Assembly (NCBI RefSeq): GCF_024055575.1
Contig: NZ_JAMXOE010000003.1
Location: 186,001-250,000, forward strand
Direction: 5' to 3'
Length of the DNA stretch: 64,000 nucleotides
Origin: Mucilaginibacter flavidus
GTDB lineage: Bacteria > Bacteroidota > Bacteroidia > Sphingobacteriales > Sphingobacteriaceae
Part shown: positions 42,281 to 50,194 of the stretch, in pieces
Layout: each line of letters starts with the position of its first letter
Position numbering within the stretch: position 1 is the stretch's first letter
Translations under genes and position numbers: made by a program
The notes under the pieces: generated by a model
Told to the model about the DNA's origin: nothing
The model's database searches: none
What the model saw: the letters and a program-made list of their open reading frames with translations, nothing else

Positions 42281-43147
42281 TTAAAATATCAGGTGCTTAA
42301 CAGTTAACCCGTTATTTATTAGTTGTTTTAACGACTCAATCCCTATTCTTAAATGCGTTTCAACAAATTGTTCGGTTACACTTGAGTCACTTTCGGCGGT
42401 TTTGACGCCTTCAGGTATCATTGGTTGGTCGGATACCAGCAGCAGGGCACCTGTTGGTATTTTGTTGGCGAAGCCTGTAGTAAATACCGTTGCTGTTTCC
42501 ATATCAACAGCCATTGCGCGCAGTTTTTTCAGATATTTTTTAAACTCCTTGTCGTGCTCCCAAACGCGGCGGTTGGTGGTGTAACATGTTCCGGTGAAAT
42601 AATCACGGCCAAAGTCACGTATGGTGGTTGATATAGCCTTTTGCAGGGCGAACGCCGGGAGTGCTGGTACTTCTGCTGGAAGGTAGTCGTTTGATGTTCC
42701 TTCGCCACGTATGGCAGCTATGGGCAGTATCAGATCGCCAACGTTGTTCTTCTTTTTAAGGCCACCGCATTTCCCCAGGAATATTACGGCTTTAGGTTTA
42801 ATGGCGGTTAGCAGATCCATTATAGTTGCCGCTACCGAGCTGCCCATGCCGAAATTAATGATGGTGATGCCGTTGGCGGTTACACTTTGCATGGGTTTGT
42901 CAAGACCCAGTATCGGTGCATTATCATTCCATTGCGAAAATAATTGTATGTATTTCGAAAAGTTGGTGAGGATGATGTACTGGCCAAAATCGGCCAGCGG
43001 GCGGCCTGTGTAGCGCGGCAGCCAGTTAGTAACAATACCTTCTTTTGTTTTTAAACCGGGGGTAATGGGGGTGTGTACCTCTTTGATTTTTTTTGCTTCT
43101 GTCTTCGGCTGATCTTTCTTTACGTCTAATTGTTCGTTCATCGTCAT
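42281..43147 (-). CDS. AMP nucleosidase (short Bacteroidota form)
   Basis: 288 residues. It is a nucleoside-phosphorylase superfamily protein: INFGMGSSVAATIMDLLTAIKPKAVIFLGKCGGLK, the purine-site AMAVDMETATVFTTGFANKIPTGALLLVSDQPM, and the LPIAAIRGEGTSNDY segment. This is the short AMP nucleosidase type (AMP to adenine and ribose 5-phosphate), much shorter than E. coli Amn. The first ~40 residues are charged and low-complexity. ATG at 43147 or 43141. A long structured leader with a consensus -7 box precedes it, so it may be regulated at the RNA level. Confidence 0.88.
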   Translation of the reverse strand: MTMNEQLDVKKDQPKTEAKKIKEVHTPITPGLKTKEGIVTNWLPRYTGRPLADFGQYIILTNFSKYIQLFSQWNDNAPILGLDKPMQSVTANGITIINFGMGSSVAATIMDLLTAIKPKAVIFLGKCGGLKKKNNVGDLILPIAAIRGEGTSNDYLPAEVPALPAFALQKAISTTIRDFGRDYFTGTCYTTNRRVWEHDKEFKKYLKKLRAMAVDMETATVFTTGFANKIPTGALLLVSDQPMIPEGVKTAESDSSVTEQFVETHLRIGIESLKQLINNGLTVKHLIF

Positions 43148-43316
43148 ATAATTTTAATCTCGTCTCCCGTCTGCCAACTGATCGGATCGGGATCTCACAG
43201 GGCAGGTTGCCAGCGAGAGGGGTAACTTGTCAGAAGGGGCTGTGCTTGCGGAGAATAAGTTCGGCATGCCCCTTTATTTAACAACAAACCCCGGTTAAAA
43301 ACCAGGGTCTGCGTTG
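43148..43316 (-). ncRNA. Candidate structured 5' leader of the AMP nucleosidase mRNA
   Basis: About 170 nt lie between a predicted transcription start (~43316) and the ATG. On the minus strand, AGGGGC (near 43274) can pair with GCCCCT, TCTCG with CGAGA close to the start codon, and CTGCC with GGCAG in between, giving nested helices. GC-rich segments contrast with the AT-rich flanks. No riboswitch class that I know fits. The AGGGGC/GCCCCT stem could alternatively be a plus-strand terminator because TTTATTT follows it there. Confidence 0.35.
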
Positions 43317-43322
43317 TATATT

Positions 43323-43350
43323 CAAATATAAGTACTGGTTGTGTCTTCAA
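43323..43350 (-). promoter_or_regulatory. Promoter of the AMP nucleosidase leader
   Basis: On the minus strand TATATTTG (43330-43323) matches TAnnTTTG exactly; TTG lies at 43350-43348, 17 bases upstream. It overlaps the 3' end of the clpX neighbourhood, so amn-type expression need not depend on clpX transcription. Confidence 0.5.
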
Positions 43351-43352
43351 CA

Positions 43353-44591
43353 TTAAGCCACTTTTAACTTTTTAAGGTCCGATTTTTCGAATTTCTCGCG
43401 GGCGTAATCAAGCGTTACATTTAAGCGCTTAATTTCTTTTTTTGACGGAAACTCAAACATGGCATCAATCATTATCGCTTCGCATATCGAGCGCAAACCG
43501 CGTGCGCCAAGTTTAAACTCAACCGCTTTGTCAACAATAAAATCAAGCACATCGTCTTCAAATTCAAGCTTTACGCCTTCGTATTCAAACAGCTTTTTAT
43601 ACTGTTTCAACAACGAGTTTTTCGGCTCGGTTAAAATATTGTGCAAGGCTTCCCTGTCGAGCGGGTTTAAATACGTAAGCACAGGTAAACGGCCAATCAA
43701 CTCTGGTATTAATCCGAATGATTTTAAATCCTGCGGCGTAATGTACTTATATAGGTTTTTCAGATCAACCTCACCATCATCACGTTTCATTTTGTAACCA
43801 ACAGTTTGGGTACGCAGGCGGTTGGCTATTTTACGGTCGATACCATCGAAAGCCCCACCACATATAAACAGGATATTGTTGGTGTTAACTGTAATCATTT
43901 TCTGGTCGGGATGTTTACGGCCACCCTGCGGCGGTACGTTAACATTTGTTCCTTCCAAAATTTTCAGCAATGCCTGTTGTACGCCTTCGCCCGAAACGTC
44001 ACGGGTGATAGAAGCATTGTCGCTTTTGCGGGCAATTTTATCAACCTCATCAATATAAACAATACCACGTTCGGCGGTTGCTACATCATAATCGGCCGAT
44101 TGCAGCAAACGGGTTAAGATACTTTCAACATCCTCGCCCACATAGCCAGCTTCGGTTAATACCGTAGCATCGCAAATACAGAAAGGAACGTTTAATATTT
44201 TAGCAAGGGTTTTTGCCAGTAGGGTTTTACCGGTCCCGGTTTCGCCCACCATAATGATATTTGATTTTTCAATCTCCACATCATCCTTTTCAACACGCTG
44301 GTTAAGGCGCTTGTAATGGTTGTAAACGGCAACGGCAAGTATCTTTTTGGCATCATCTTGTCCAATAACATATTGGTCCAGGTGTCCTTTAATTTCAGCG
44401 GGTTTTAGCACTGCAGGTACCGACGGCGAAGTTTTTACCTTGCGCACTTTCAGCTCCTCAGCCAGTATTTCATTAGCCTGGTTAACGCACTTATCACAAA
44501 TGTGCGCATCAAGGCCCGCAATCAGCATCAGGGAGTCCTGTTTACCTGCCCCACAAAACGAACACCTGATCTCCTTGCTGTTTTTATTCAT
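43353..44591 (-). CDS. clpX: ATP-dependent protease ATP-binding subunit ClpX
   Basis: 412 residues. The N-terminal C4 zinc domain has C10, C13, C32 and C35. The AAA+ module has Walker A GETGTGKT (116-123), Walker B YIDEVDKI, and sensor and [10 protein letters not shown] pore-region segments; [22 protein letters not shown] is the sensor-2 helix. ClpX unfolds tagged substrates and feeds them to ClpP. It is cytoplasmic. clpP lies 114 bp upstream on the same strand and tig further upstream, the common tig-clpP-clpX order. Confidence 0.98.
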   Translation of the reverse strand: MNKNSKEIRCSFCGAGKQDSLMLIAGLDAHICDKCVNQANEILAEELKVRKVKTSPSVPAVLKPAEIKGHLDQYVIGQDDAKKILAVAVYNHYKRLNQRVEKDDVEIEKSNIIMVGETGTGKTLLAKTLAKILNVPFCICDATVLTEAGYVGEDVESILTRLLQSADYDVATAERGIVYIDEVDKIARKSDNASITRDVSGEGVQQALLKILEGTNVNVPPQGGRKHPDQKMITVNTNNILFICGGAFDGIDRKIANRLRTQTVGYKMKRDDGEVDLKNLYKYITPQDLKSFGLIPELIGRLPVLTYLNPLDREALHNILTEPKNSLLKQYKKLFEYEGVKLEFEDDVLDFIVDKAVEFKLGARGLRSICEAIMIDAMFEFPSKKEIKRLNVTLDYAREKFEKSDLKKLKVA

Positions 44592-44705
44592 TACCGGTTT
44601 TTTTGTTTAAACAAATGTAAATAAATGATATGAGAATATCAAAATACCAAGCCTGCAGCCGCTTGTTCGGCAACCGCAGACCTATATTATATGGTTAGAA
44701 CTTGA

Positions 44706-45431
44706 TTACGAGTTCTTTGTTTTATTACCGCGCAATATTTCGTCAACCATACCAAATTCTTTTGCTTCTTCGGCTCTCATCCAGTAATCACGGTCTGATG
44801 CCTTGTCAACTTTTTCATACGATGCGCCGCTATGATCAGCAATGATCTGGTATAATTCTTTCTTCAATTTGGTGATCTCATGGTAAGATATCTCGATGTC
44901 AGACTGCTGACCTTGGGCACCACCAGACGGTTGGTGTATCATAACACGTGAGTGTTGTAAAGCTGCTCTTTTTCCTTCGGCACCAGCGCAAAGCAATACA
45001 GCTGCCATTGATGCTGCCATACCTGTACAAATAGTCGCTACATCATTTGATATTAATTGCATGGTATCATAAATACCAAGTCCTGCATATACAGAACCAC
45101 CAGGTGAGTTTATGTAAAGCTGGATATCGCGTTTAGCATCGGCAGATTGCAGGAATAATAATTGCGCCTGGATAACATTAGCATTTTGGTCATAGATAGG
45201 ATCGCCCAGGAAAATAATACGGTCCATCATTAAACGCGAGAACACGTCTAATTGTGAAATATTTAACTGGCGCTCTTCAATAATATAAGGTGTATAGTTC
45301 ATTGGGCTAATACCGGTTGGCATATTGCCTCTTTCAACGCCGGCAATAAACTTATCTACGTGATGACCACCAATTCTATGGTGCTTAACAGCGTATTTCC
45401 TGAATTCATTTTTATCAATATTACTGCTCAT
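44706..45431 (-). CDS. clpP: ATP-dependent Clp protease proteolytic subunit ClpP
   Basis: 241 residues, with a ~45-residue N-terminal extension before the conserved core. The catalytic serine is S141 in TGMAASMAAVLL and the histidine H166 in SRVMIHQPSGG; the aspartate follows in the KASDRDYWM region. INSPGGSVYAGLGIYD and the DPIYDQNANVIQAQLLFL segment are standard. ATG at 45431 retains the propeptide-like extension typical of Bacteroidota ClpP. It works with ClpX encoded next. Confidence 0.98.
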   Translation of the reverse strand: MSSNIDKNEFRKYAVKHHRIGGHHVDKFIAGVERGNMPTGISPMNYTPYIIEERQLNISQLDVFSRLMMDRIIFLGDPIYDQNANVIQAQLLFLQSADAKRDIQLYINSPGGSVYAGLGIYDTMQLISNDVATICTGMAASMAAVLLCAGAEGKRAALQHSRVMIHQPSGGAQGQQSDIEISYHEITKLKKELYQIIADHSGASYEKVDKASDRDYWMRAEEAKEFGMVDEILRGNKTKNS

Positions 45432-45534
45432 GATTTTTTTGTTAGTGTGCGGGTTTTAATCGCGATAAATATAGTTGTTACTTAAATACTTTTATTAACA
45501 GAAAGTTTTTTGAAAGTAAATTTATTTGGGGAAG

Positions 45535-45726
45535 AAGTCCGGAAAATCGAAAAAGTCCTGAAATTCCGAAAGATGAATGTGCTGTTTGATATTGGAATAC
45601 GGGACTTTTCCATAGCGATGGGTTTAAAACCCATCGCTATGAATGAATTTTTGAAAAACACAAAAGCCCGAAAGTAAAAGCTATTCTCTTACTTTCGGAC
45701 TTTACTGACTTTTCGGTCTTTCGGAC
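45535..45726. repeat. Intergenic GTCCGAAAG-type repeat array and palindrome between tig and clpP
   Basis: The gap is filled with degenerate GTCCGAAA-like units on the left (45538-45577) and their inverted counterparts CTTTCGGACTTTACTGAC on the right (~45692-45726). In the centre is a perfect palindrome: CATAGCGATGGGTTT (45611-45625), one A, and its reverse complement to 45641. The whole can fold into a large hairpin and probably acts as the tig terminator. Confidence 0.6.
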
Positions 45727-47082
45727 TTAATTTTTATTTCCGAACTCGCTTGTAAAATCTGTATAAGAAATTTCTTTCGGCTCTAAAGTAACAACGCTTT
45801 TTATGTAGTCAAATACTCTTAATGCTTTTACATCTTCAAATATTTTGTTTGCATTTTCTTTGTTTTGCAGGTATTGTACAGCATATTGACCCAATTGCTC
45901 TTCGTCAATAGGCTGACCGTACATAGTAAACTGCTGACCTAAACGCGCCTTTGCCAGTTGGAAAACGTCCTCGTATTTAATCTCAAGTTCGTTGTCTTTA
46001 ATTATTTTGTTTTCAATTAAAGTCCATTTAAGGTTTTGGGCAAAATCGTTATAGCCGCCTGCTAGTTCCTCGGGGGTAAGTTTTTCGTTGGTTGCCTGTA
46101 ACCAGCGTTTTAAAAACTCGTCGGGCAACTCAAAGCTTACCTTACCTAAACCATATTGATAAATGTCGCCCTGCAGTTTGCGTTCCGCATCCTGCTGCAT
46201 CATGGTTTCAATTTCTTCGGTAATTTTAGCCCTGAACTCTTCTTCAGTTGTTACTACACCTTCACCAAATAATTTGTCAAAGAACTCCTGGTTTAAATCT
46301 CCTTCTTCTAAACGGTTAACATTTTTAACAGTTAAACGGAAGTCCGATTTTAAATCTGCCGCTGTTTCTTCGTCAATTTTTAACAAGCCTGCAACTTTAG
46401 CTGCGTCTTTGTCAAATGCTTTCTGAATATCAAGCGTAACCTCATCACCTTTTTTCAGGCCGATCAATGATGCTTTTACAGTTTCATCTTTTACCTGGTC
46501 CAAACGAACCGATGCGGTATTGCTGATGCCATCCTCAAAAACAGAACCATCCGGCGAAAGCTGAACCAATTCGCCATAAAGCACATCGCCATCTGCCGAT
46601 ACGTCAGGATTTGTCATTTTGCCATAGCCGCGACGGATGTTTTTGATACGCTCTGCCAGTGTAGCCTCGTCGGCTTTAATAACATATTGGGTTAATTTAT
46701 CTTTTGATGAGAAGTCGATACCGAACTCAGGAGCCAGGCCAACTTCATAGTTAAATTCAAAGTTGTCGGCAAAATCCCAGTTGTATTCGCGCTCATCACC
46801 ACGTTTTGGCAATGGCTGACCTAAAACTTCAAGTTTTTCGTCCTCTAAATATTTATTCAAAGTGTCCGACAGCATGTTGTTTATTTCATCAACCAAAATG
46901 CTTTTGCCGTACATCCTTTTAATGTGCGATGAAGGCACCATACCCGGGCGGAAGCCTGGTATTTTTGCTTTTTTAGCGTGTTCCTTAATGGCTTTCTCAA
47001 CACGTGGTTGGTAGTCCTCGGGGTTGATATTGATTTTTACAACTGCATTCAGGTTATCAATTTTCTCCTGTGATATATTCAT
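45727..47082 (-). CDS. tig: Trigger factor
   Basis: 451 residues. It is a ribosome-bound chaperone: the N-terminal ribosome-binding domain has the GFRPGMVPSSHIKRMYG signature (variant of GFRxGxxP), a peptidyl-prolyl isomerase-like middle follows (~160-250), and a helical C-terminal arm ends EISYTDFTSEFGNKN. The PPIase FK-type core is weakly conserved, as is usual in Bacteroidota. ATG at 47082. It has its own promoter overlapping an upstream terminator hairpin. It lies upstream of clpP-clpX. Confidence 0.95.
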   Translation of the reverse strand: MNISQEKIDNLNAVVKININPEDYQPRVEKAIKEHAKKAKIPGFRPGMVPSSHIKRMYGKSILVDEINNMLSDTLNKYLEDEKLEVLGQPLPKRGDEREYNWDFADNFEFNYEVGLAPEFGIDFSSKDKLTQYVIKADEATLAERIKNIRRGYGKMTNPDVSADGDVLYGELVQLSPDGSVFEDGISNTASVRLDQVKDETVKASLIGLKKGDEVTLDIQKAFDKDAAKVAGLLKIDEETAADLKSDFRLTVKNVNRLEEGDLNQEFFDKLFGEGVVTTEEEFRAKITEEIETMMQQDAERKLQGDIYQYGLGKVSFELPDEFLKRWLQATNEKLTPEELAGGYNDFAQNLKWTLIENKIIKDNELEIKYEDVFQLAKARLGQQFTMYGQPIDEEQLGQYAVQYLQNKENANKIFEDVKALRVFDYIKSVVTLEPKEISYTDFTSEFGNKN

Positions 47083-47147
47083 CTTTTACCGGTATTTTAA
47101 ACTTTAAAGTATCTAAGCGAAGCTCCTAAATTATATGCAAATAAAAA

Positions 47148-47174
47148 GCCCCTGCTTTTGGAGGGGCAAAGGTA
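47148..47174 (-). promoter_or_regulatory. tig promoter overlapping an intrinsic terminator hairpin
   Basis: On the minus strand TACCTTTG (47174-47167) is a perfect -7 box, with TTCG 19 bases upstream. Its last base starts the hairpin GCCCCT-GCTTTTGG-AGGGGC (stem 47148-47153/47162-47167), which is followed on the minus strand by TTTTTATTT. Transcripts starting at ~47160 begin inside the hairpin and would lose one arm, while read-through RNA from upstream would form the full terminator. Confidence 0.6.
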
Positions 47175-47217
47175 GGAAAAAAGTATTGAAGTTCGAAAAG
47201 TCGGGGAAGACGTAAAA

Positions 47218-47297
47218 GTTGATTAAGTGAATGGTTGATTAGGTGAATGGTTGAGTGGCGAGAGTTATTAAACCACTCACCATTCTCAACTCTCCAC
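47218..47297. repeat. 16-nt direct repeats and inverted GAATGGTTGAGTGG/CCACTCACCATTC element
   Basis: GTTGATTAAGTGAATG (47218-47233) is repeated with one change at 47234-47249. AATGGTTGAGTGG then meets an inverted CCACTCACCATT around 47272-47283. It sits right after the cytochrome c stop and before the tig promoter. Confidence 0.55.
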
Positions 47298-48287
47298 TCA
47301 CTCCGACTTAACAAAACTGTTCGCCGTAAACTTAACTACCGTATTTTTTACCGGCTTTAATGTTTTTATATAAGCGAACATCGCGCGTAAGTCGCTTTCG
47401 GTTATGCCGCTGTAATCATACCAGGGCATTATGGTTTGGGCCTCGGTGGGCGATACTTTAGCTGCTTTCTCACGATCGCTAAAAGTTTTAAAACGCTGTA
47501 CAAATGCGTCGGCTGTCCAGCTGCCAATACCAGTTTCTTTATCCGGGGTAATGTTGGCCGACCGGACGGTGTTATTTCCCATCCTGAATTCGCGGCCTCC
47601 GGCAAATTCCATACCGGCTACCATTTCGCCTTTAATGTTTTGTGTGTGGCAATCCATACAGGCGCCGGCGTTAACCAGGTAAGCTCCATATTTCAAAGTA
47701 TCGGCCGGGTTGGGAATGGTGCCCAGGGTTGCTTTTTTAGGCATAGTATGCACCAAAATGTTCAGCGGGAAATTATAGGTTGCCCTCGGGTAGCTGGCGT
47801 GTACCGGCTTTAGTATACGCAGGTAAGCTATTATCGCGTAAACGTCTTCGCGGGCCAGTTTTGAGTAAGATGGCCAGGGCATCAACGGAAATATAGCCAC
47901 GCCATCCTTCCGCACGCCTGTAGTAATAGCGCGGAAAATTTCGCCGTCCGTCCAGTCTTTTAATTTATAGGGAGTAATGTTAGGTACATGTACGCTGCCC
48001 GGAAAACTCACCTTTTCATCGAACACTTCGCCGCCCTGGCCGAGTTTGCCGTCAAGCACCGGGCCGGCATAGCGCGAAAAATCGCGTTGCGAATGGCAAT
48101 CGGTACAAAGTGCCACGTGGTTTGCCAGGTATTCGCCCCTTGCTACCAGTTGGGCTGTGGGCGTTACATGTATGTCTTCCGGCGGGCCAACATTTGGAAG
48201 GCAAAGGGTAATGTACGATATGGCAGAAACTACCACAAGTACAATTGCTATAACCAGGTATAGCAATACTTTTTTAAACTTTTTCAT
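47298..48287 (-). CDS. Membrane-anchored dihaem cytochrome c
   Basis: 329 residues. One N-terminal transmembrane anchor (~6-30), then two class-I cytochrome c domains with haem sites C61-T-D-C64-H65 and C210-M-D-C213-H214. Methionine axial-ligand candidates lie in FPLMPWPSY and TIMPWYDYSGI. This is the layout of small electron-transfer cytochromes linked to alcohol or sugar dehydrogenases; no dehydrogenase gene is adjacent. It should face the periplasm and need the cytochrome c maturation machinery. Confidence 0.93.
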   Translation of the reverse strand: MKKFKKVLLYLVIAIVLVVVSAISYITLCLPNVGPPEDIHVTPTAQLVARGEYLANHVALCTDCHSQRDFSRYAGPVLDGKLGQGGEVFDEKVSFPGSVHVPNITPYKLKDWTDGEIFRAITTGVRKDGVAIFPLMPWPSYSKLAREDVYAIIAYLRILKPVHASYPRATYNFPLNILVHTMPKKATLGTIPNPADTLKYGAYLVNAGACMDCHTQNIKGEMVAGMEFAGGREFRMGNNTVRSANITPDKETGIGSWTADAFVQRFKTFSDREKAAKVSPTEAQTIMPWYDYSGITESDLRAMFAYIKTLKPVKNTVVKFTANSFVKSE

Positions 48288-48291
48288 GACG

Positions 48292-48420
48292 GGTTGATTA
48301 GGTTGATTATGTTAGATTGTTTGATATGTTTGCTTGTTTTTAACGGATTGGGTTAAACTCACAAATCTTACCCGCCATACAACCAACAAATAATCAACCA
48401 CGCTCTTAATCAACCCAATC
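48292..48420. repeat. 9-nt-period GGTTGATTA repeats with inverted copies
   Basis: GGTTGATTA occurs twice in tandem (48292-48309) and decays over three more 9-nt units to about 48336. Inverted copies (AATAATCAACC, TTAATCAACCCAATCAAC) occupy 48388-48423. The pair bounds the gap between the cytochrome c and GIN-domain genes and could fold as a long hairpin. Confidence 0.5.
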
Positions 48421-48428
48421 AACTGGAT

Positions 48429-49148
48429 TTAGTCCGCTTTTTCCACAGATGAAGCACCCGATTTATCGTTGTTTACAGTCGGATTGCCTTTATATTTCAC
48501 GTCAGACGCGCCGCTTGAGTGCACATTTAATTTATTTAGCACATTGACTTCGCTATGGCCAATGCCCGAACTGCTGATGCTGCAGTTGCTAACTACAAAA
48601 TCAAACGCATGCAATTTGCCGCTGCCTGCCATCTCCACATCATGGCTCGTTGCCTGTCCTTTTAAATTTATAGTAGTAACGCCACTGCCTGTTGTGCGCA
48701 CATTGGCTGCATTAAGGTCCATGGTTAATTTTGTAGCACCCGTTAATGTGAATTCAATATCCTGGGTAGTTATTTTGCCGTCCGATTCAACTTCAACCGC
48801 ACCCGAAGCCTTTAACTCATTCAAGCGTTTAATACCAACAAACACGGTCATCTCGCCTGTGTTGCAAAGGTTGCGCTTGGTCGAAATCTTCAGTCTGTCG
48901 CCGCTTACTGTGGTGCGGATATATTTGAGCAGGTTATCATCGGCAGTAATTTTTATACCAAGCGTACTATCCTGTTTTAAGATTACTTTAAAACCGCCCG
49001 AAATGGTGATTTTTTCAAACCCGTCGACTTTCCGACTCTCTGATTGCTGGTGGCCTGAGCCGTGTACACAACCTAACCTGCACGAAGCCAGGCCGCCAAG
49101 CGTGATACCTGCAATTGCCAGGGCGAATAATAACTGTATTTTTTTCAT
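48429..49148 (-). CDS. GIN domain (DUF2807) lipoprotein
   Basis: 239 residues. A lipoprotein signal ends at GLASC (C23). The mature chain is the DUF2807 beta-solenoid ('putative auto-transporter adhesin, head GIN'): KVDGFEKITISGGFKVILKQDS, KASGAVEVESDGKITTQDIEF, GSGVTTINLKGQATSHDVEMAGSGK, SSSGIGHSEVNVLNKLNVHSSGASDVKYKGNP. The repeated SGAS/GSG turns mark each coil. It is cell-envelope located, function unknown. It is followed upstream on the same strand by a second GIN protein, separated by a terminator. Confidence 0.92.
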   Translation of the reverse strand: MKKIQLLFALAIAGITLGGLASCRLGCVHGSGHQQSESRKVDGFEKITISGGFKVILKQDSTLGIKITADDNLLKYIRTTVSGDRLKISTKRNLCNTGEMTVFVGIKRLNELKASGAVEVESDGKITTQDIEFTLTGATKLTMDLNAANVRTTGSGVTTINLKGQATSHDVEMAGSGKLHAFDFVVSNCSISSSGIGHSEVNVLNKLNVHSSGASDVKYKGNPTVNNDKSGASSVEKAD

Positions 49149-49208
49149 GGCTTTTTTAAGTTTTGGACTTAATACTGATTGGTTAAGTTACATCAAATTT
49201 AAAAAAAA

Positions 49209-49229
49209 CTGCCATATTTTTTATGGCAG
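49209..49229 (-). terminator. Intrinsic terminator between the two GIN genes
   Basis: An 8-bp stem CTGCCATA (49209-49216) / TATGGCAG (49222-49229) with a 5-nt T loop. On the minus strand it is followed by eight T residues. It ends transcription of the GIN gene at 49264-49872. Confidence 0.75.
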
Positions 49230-49263
49230 CTTTTAAATATATGCTTGTTATTTTATTTGAGGA

Positions 49264-49872
49264 TTAAAGGTCGGCTAAATCAAATCCTTTAGCTGTTACC
49301 TGGCTTTGTGCTTGTTTTTTTGAAGTGTGGCAAGCTACCAGGTTTTTGTGATCAACATTTTCGTCGCGGTCGCAGCTTAAAGCGTATTCATTTACGTTAC
49401 CGCTAAGGCTGGCTTTAGCGTCGTCGTTTACAGTTAAACTGGCGCTAAAGGCATCGATGTTTAATTTGGCAGATGCATGGTTGTGTAAATCAACGTCAAA
49501 CTCAATTTTTGAAATATCACCGAATGATTTTACTTCTGAATTATCATAAGCTGATATGGCGCGCAAATCGTTTGCGGTAACCCACACTACCAATTTATCG
49601 GTGCTGTATGAAGCGATTCTCAATACACCGTTTTTGCTTTGTACCAAAGCACTTTGGCTGTAATATTTGTTGTAAACTTTTACCTGGTCGGCAGCGCCGT
49701 CTGATATGTAAAGCTGAACGTTACCGCGTACTTCAATTTTGTTGATGGCGCTAACGTCGGTTAAAACTGTATAGCTGTTATCTGTATTTTTTACAGTGGC
49801 TGCTGAAGCTGAATTTGTTACTCCAAAACCTAAAACTAAGGCTGCGAAGATGGTTATGATTTGAGTTTTCAT
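49264..49872 (-). CDS. Secreted GIN-like (DUF2807) protein
   Basis: 202 residues from MKTQIITIFAALVLGFGVTNSASA (ATG 49872), a classical Sec signal peptide. The body is a shorter GIN-type beta-solenoid: AINKIEVRGNVQLYISDGAADQVKVYNKY, LVVWVTANDLRAISAYDNSEVKSFGD, VDLHNHASAKLNIDAFSASLTVNDDAKASLSGNV. The tail ends SQVTAKGFDLADL. The longer upstream frame lacks a signal sequence. It is probably periplasmic or at the surface, function unknown. A paralogue of the lipoprotein gene downstream. Confidence 0.85.
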   Translation of the reverse strand: MKTQIITIFAALVLGFGVTNSASAATVKNTDNSYTVLTDVSAINKIEVRGNVQLYISDGAADQVKVYNKYYSQSALVQSKNGVLRIASYSTDKLVVWVTANDLRAISAYDNSEVKSFGDISKIEFDVDLHNHASAKLNIDAFSASLTVNDDAKASLSGNVNEYALSCDRDENVDHKNLVACHTSKKQAQSQVTAKGFDLADL

Positions 49873-50039
49873 GATATGTTTTATTTTGATTGTCAAGTAA
49901 TTATATTTTCTAATTTCTGAATACACCAATAAGACGAACCCAAATAAAGTTCGTTACAGCAAACAGGCCCCTATTAGGTATAGAGGTGGTTTTACTCGGT
50001 AAACCGGGAAAAATGGTCGGTGAAAAAGGCCGGAAAAAA

Positions 50040-50166
50040 GTTCATGGTTGATGGTTCATAGTTCATGGCCGCTGCAATTGGCGCAGAGCGTCTTTTCTTG
50101 ATTCCTGGATCTTGACTCTTGGTTCTCTTCTTTGCCATGAACCATCAGATATCAACCATGAACTTT
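50040..50166. repeat. Degenerate 7-nt repeat array (GTTCATG / CTTGACT families) before gluconokinase
   Basis: 50040-50067 is four heptamers of the type GTTCATG. After a 29-nt core, ten in-phase heptamers run from 50097 to 50166, starting with CTTGATT-type units and ending with units that are reverse complements of the first block (CAACCAT, GAACCAT). The first and last blocks can pair as a hairpin. It fills most of the gap between the GIN gene and gluconokinase; no gene is seen in this stretch. Confidence 0.65.
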
Positions 50167-50194
50167 TCCTATCTTGCCGCAACAATTTGCAGCT

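Noticed and set aside
43148..43316. SAM-I or cobalamin riboswitch upstream of AMP nucleosidase
   Set aside because: Short matches (GGCAACCTGCC) recall pieces of both classes, but the remaining conserved boxes and helices are missing.
48469..49236. A 255-codon plus-strand open frame opposite the GIN lipoprotein gene
   Set aside because: It is a shadow of a clear DUF2807 gene; no domain or promoter supports it.
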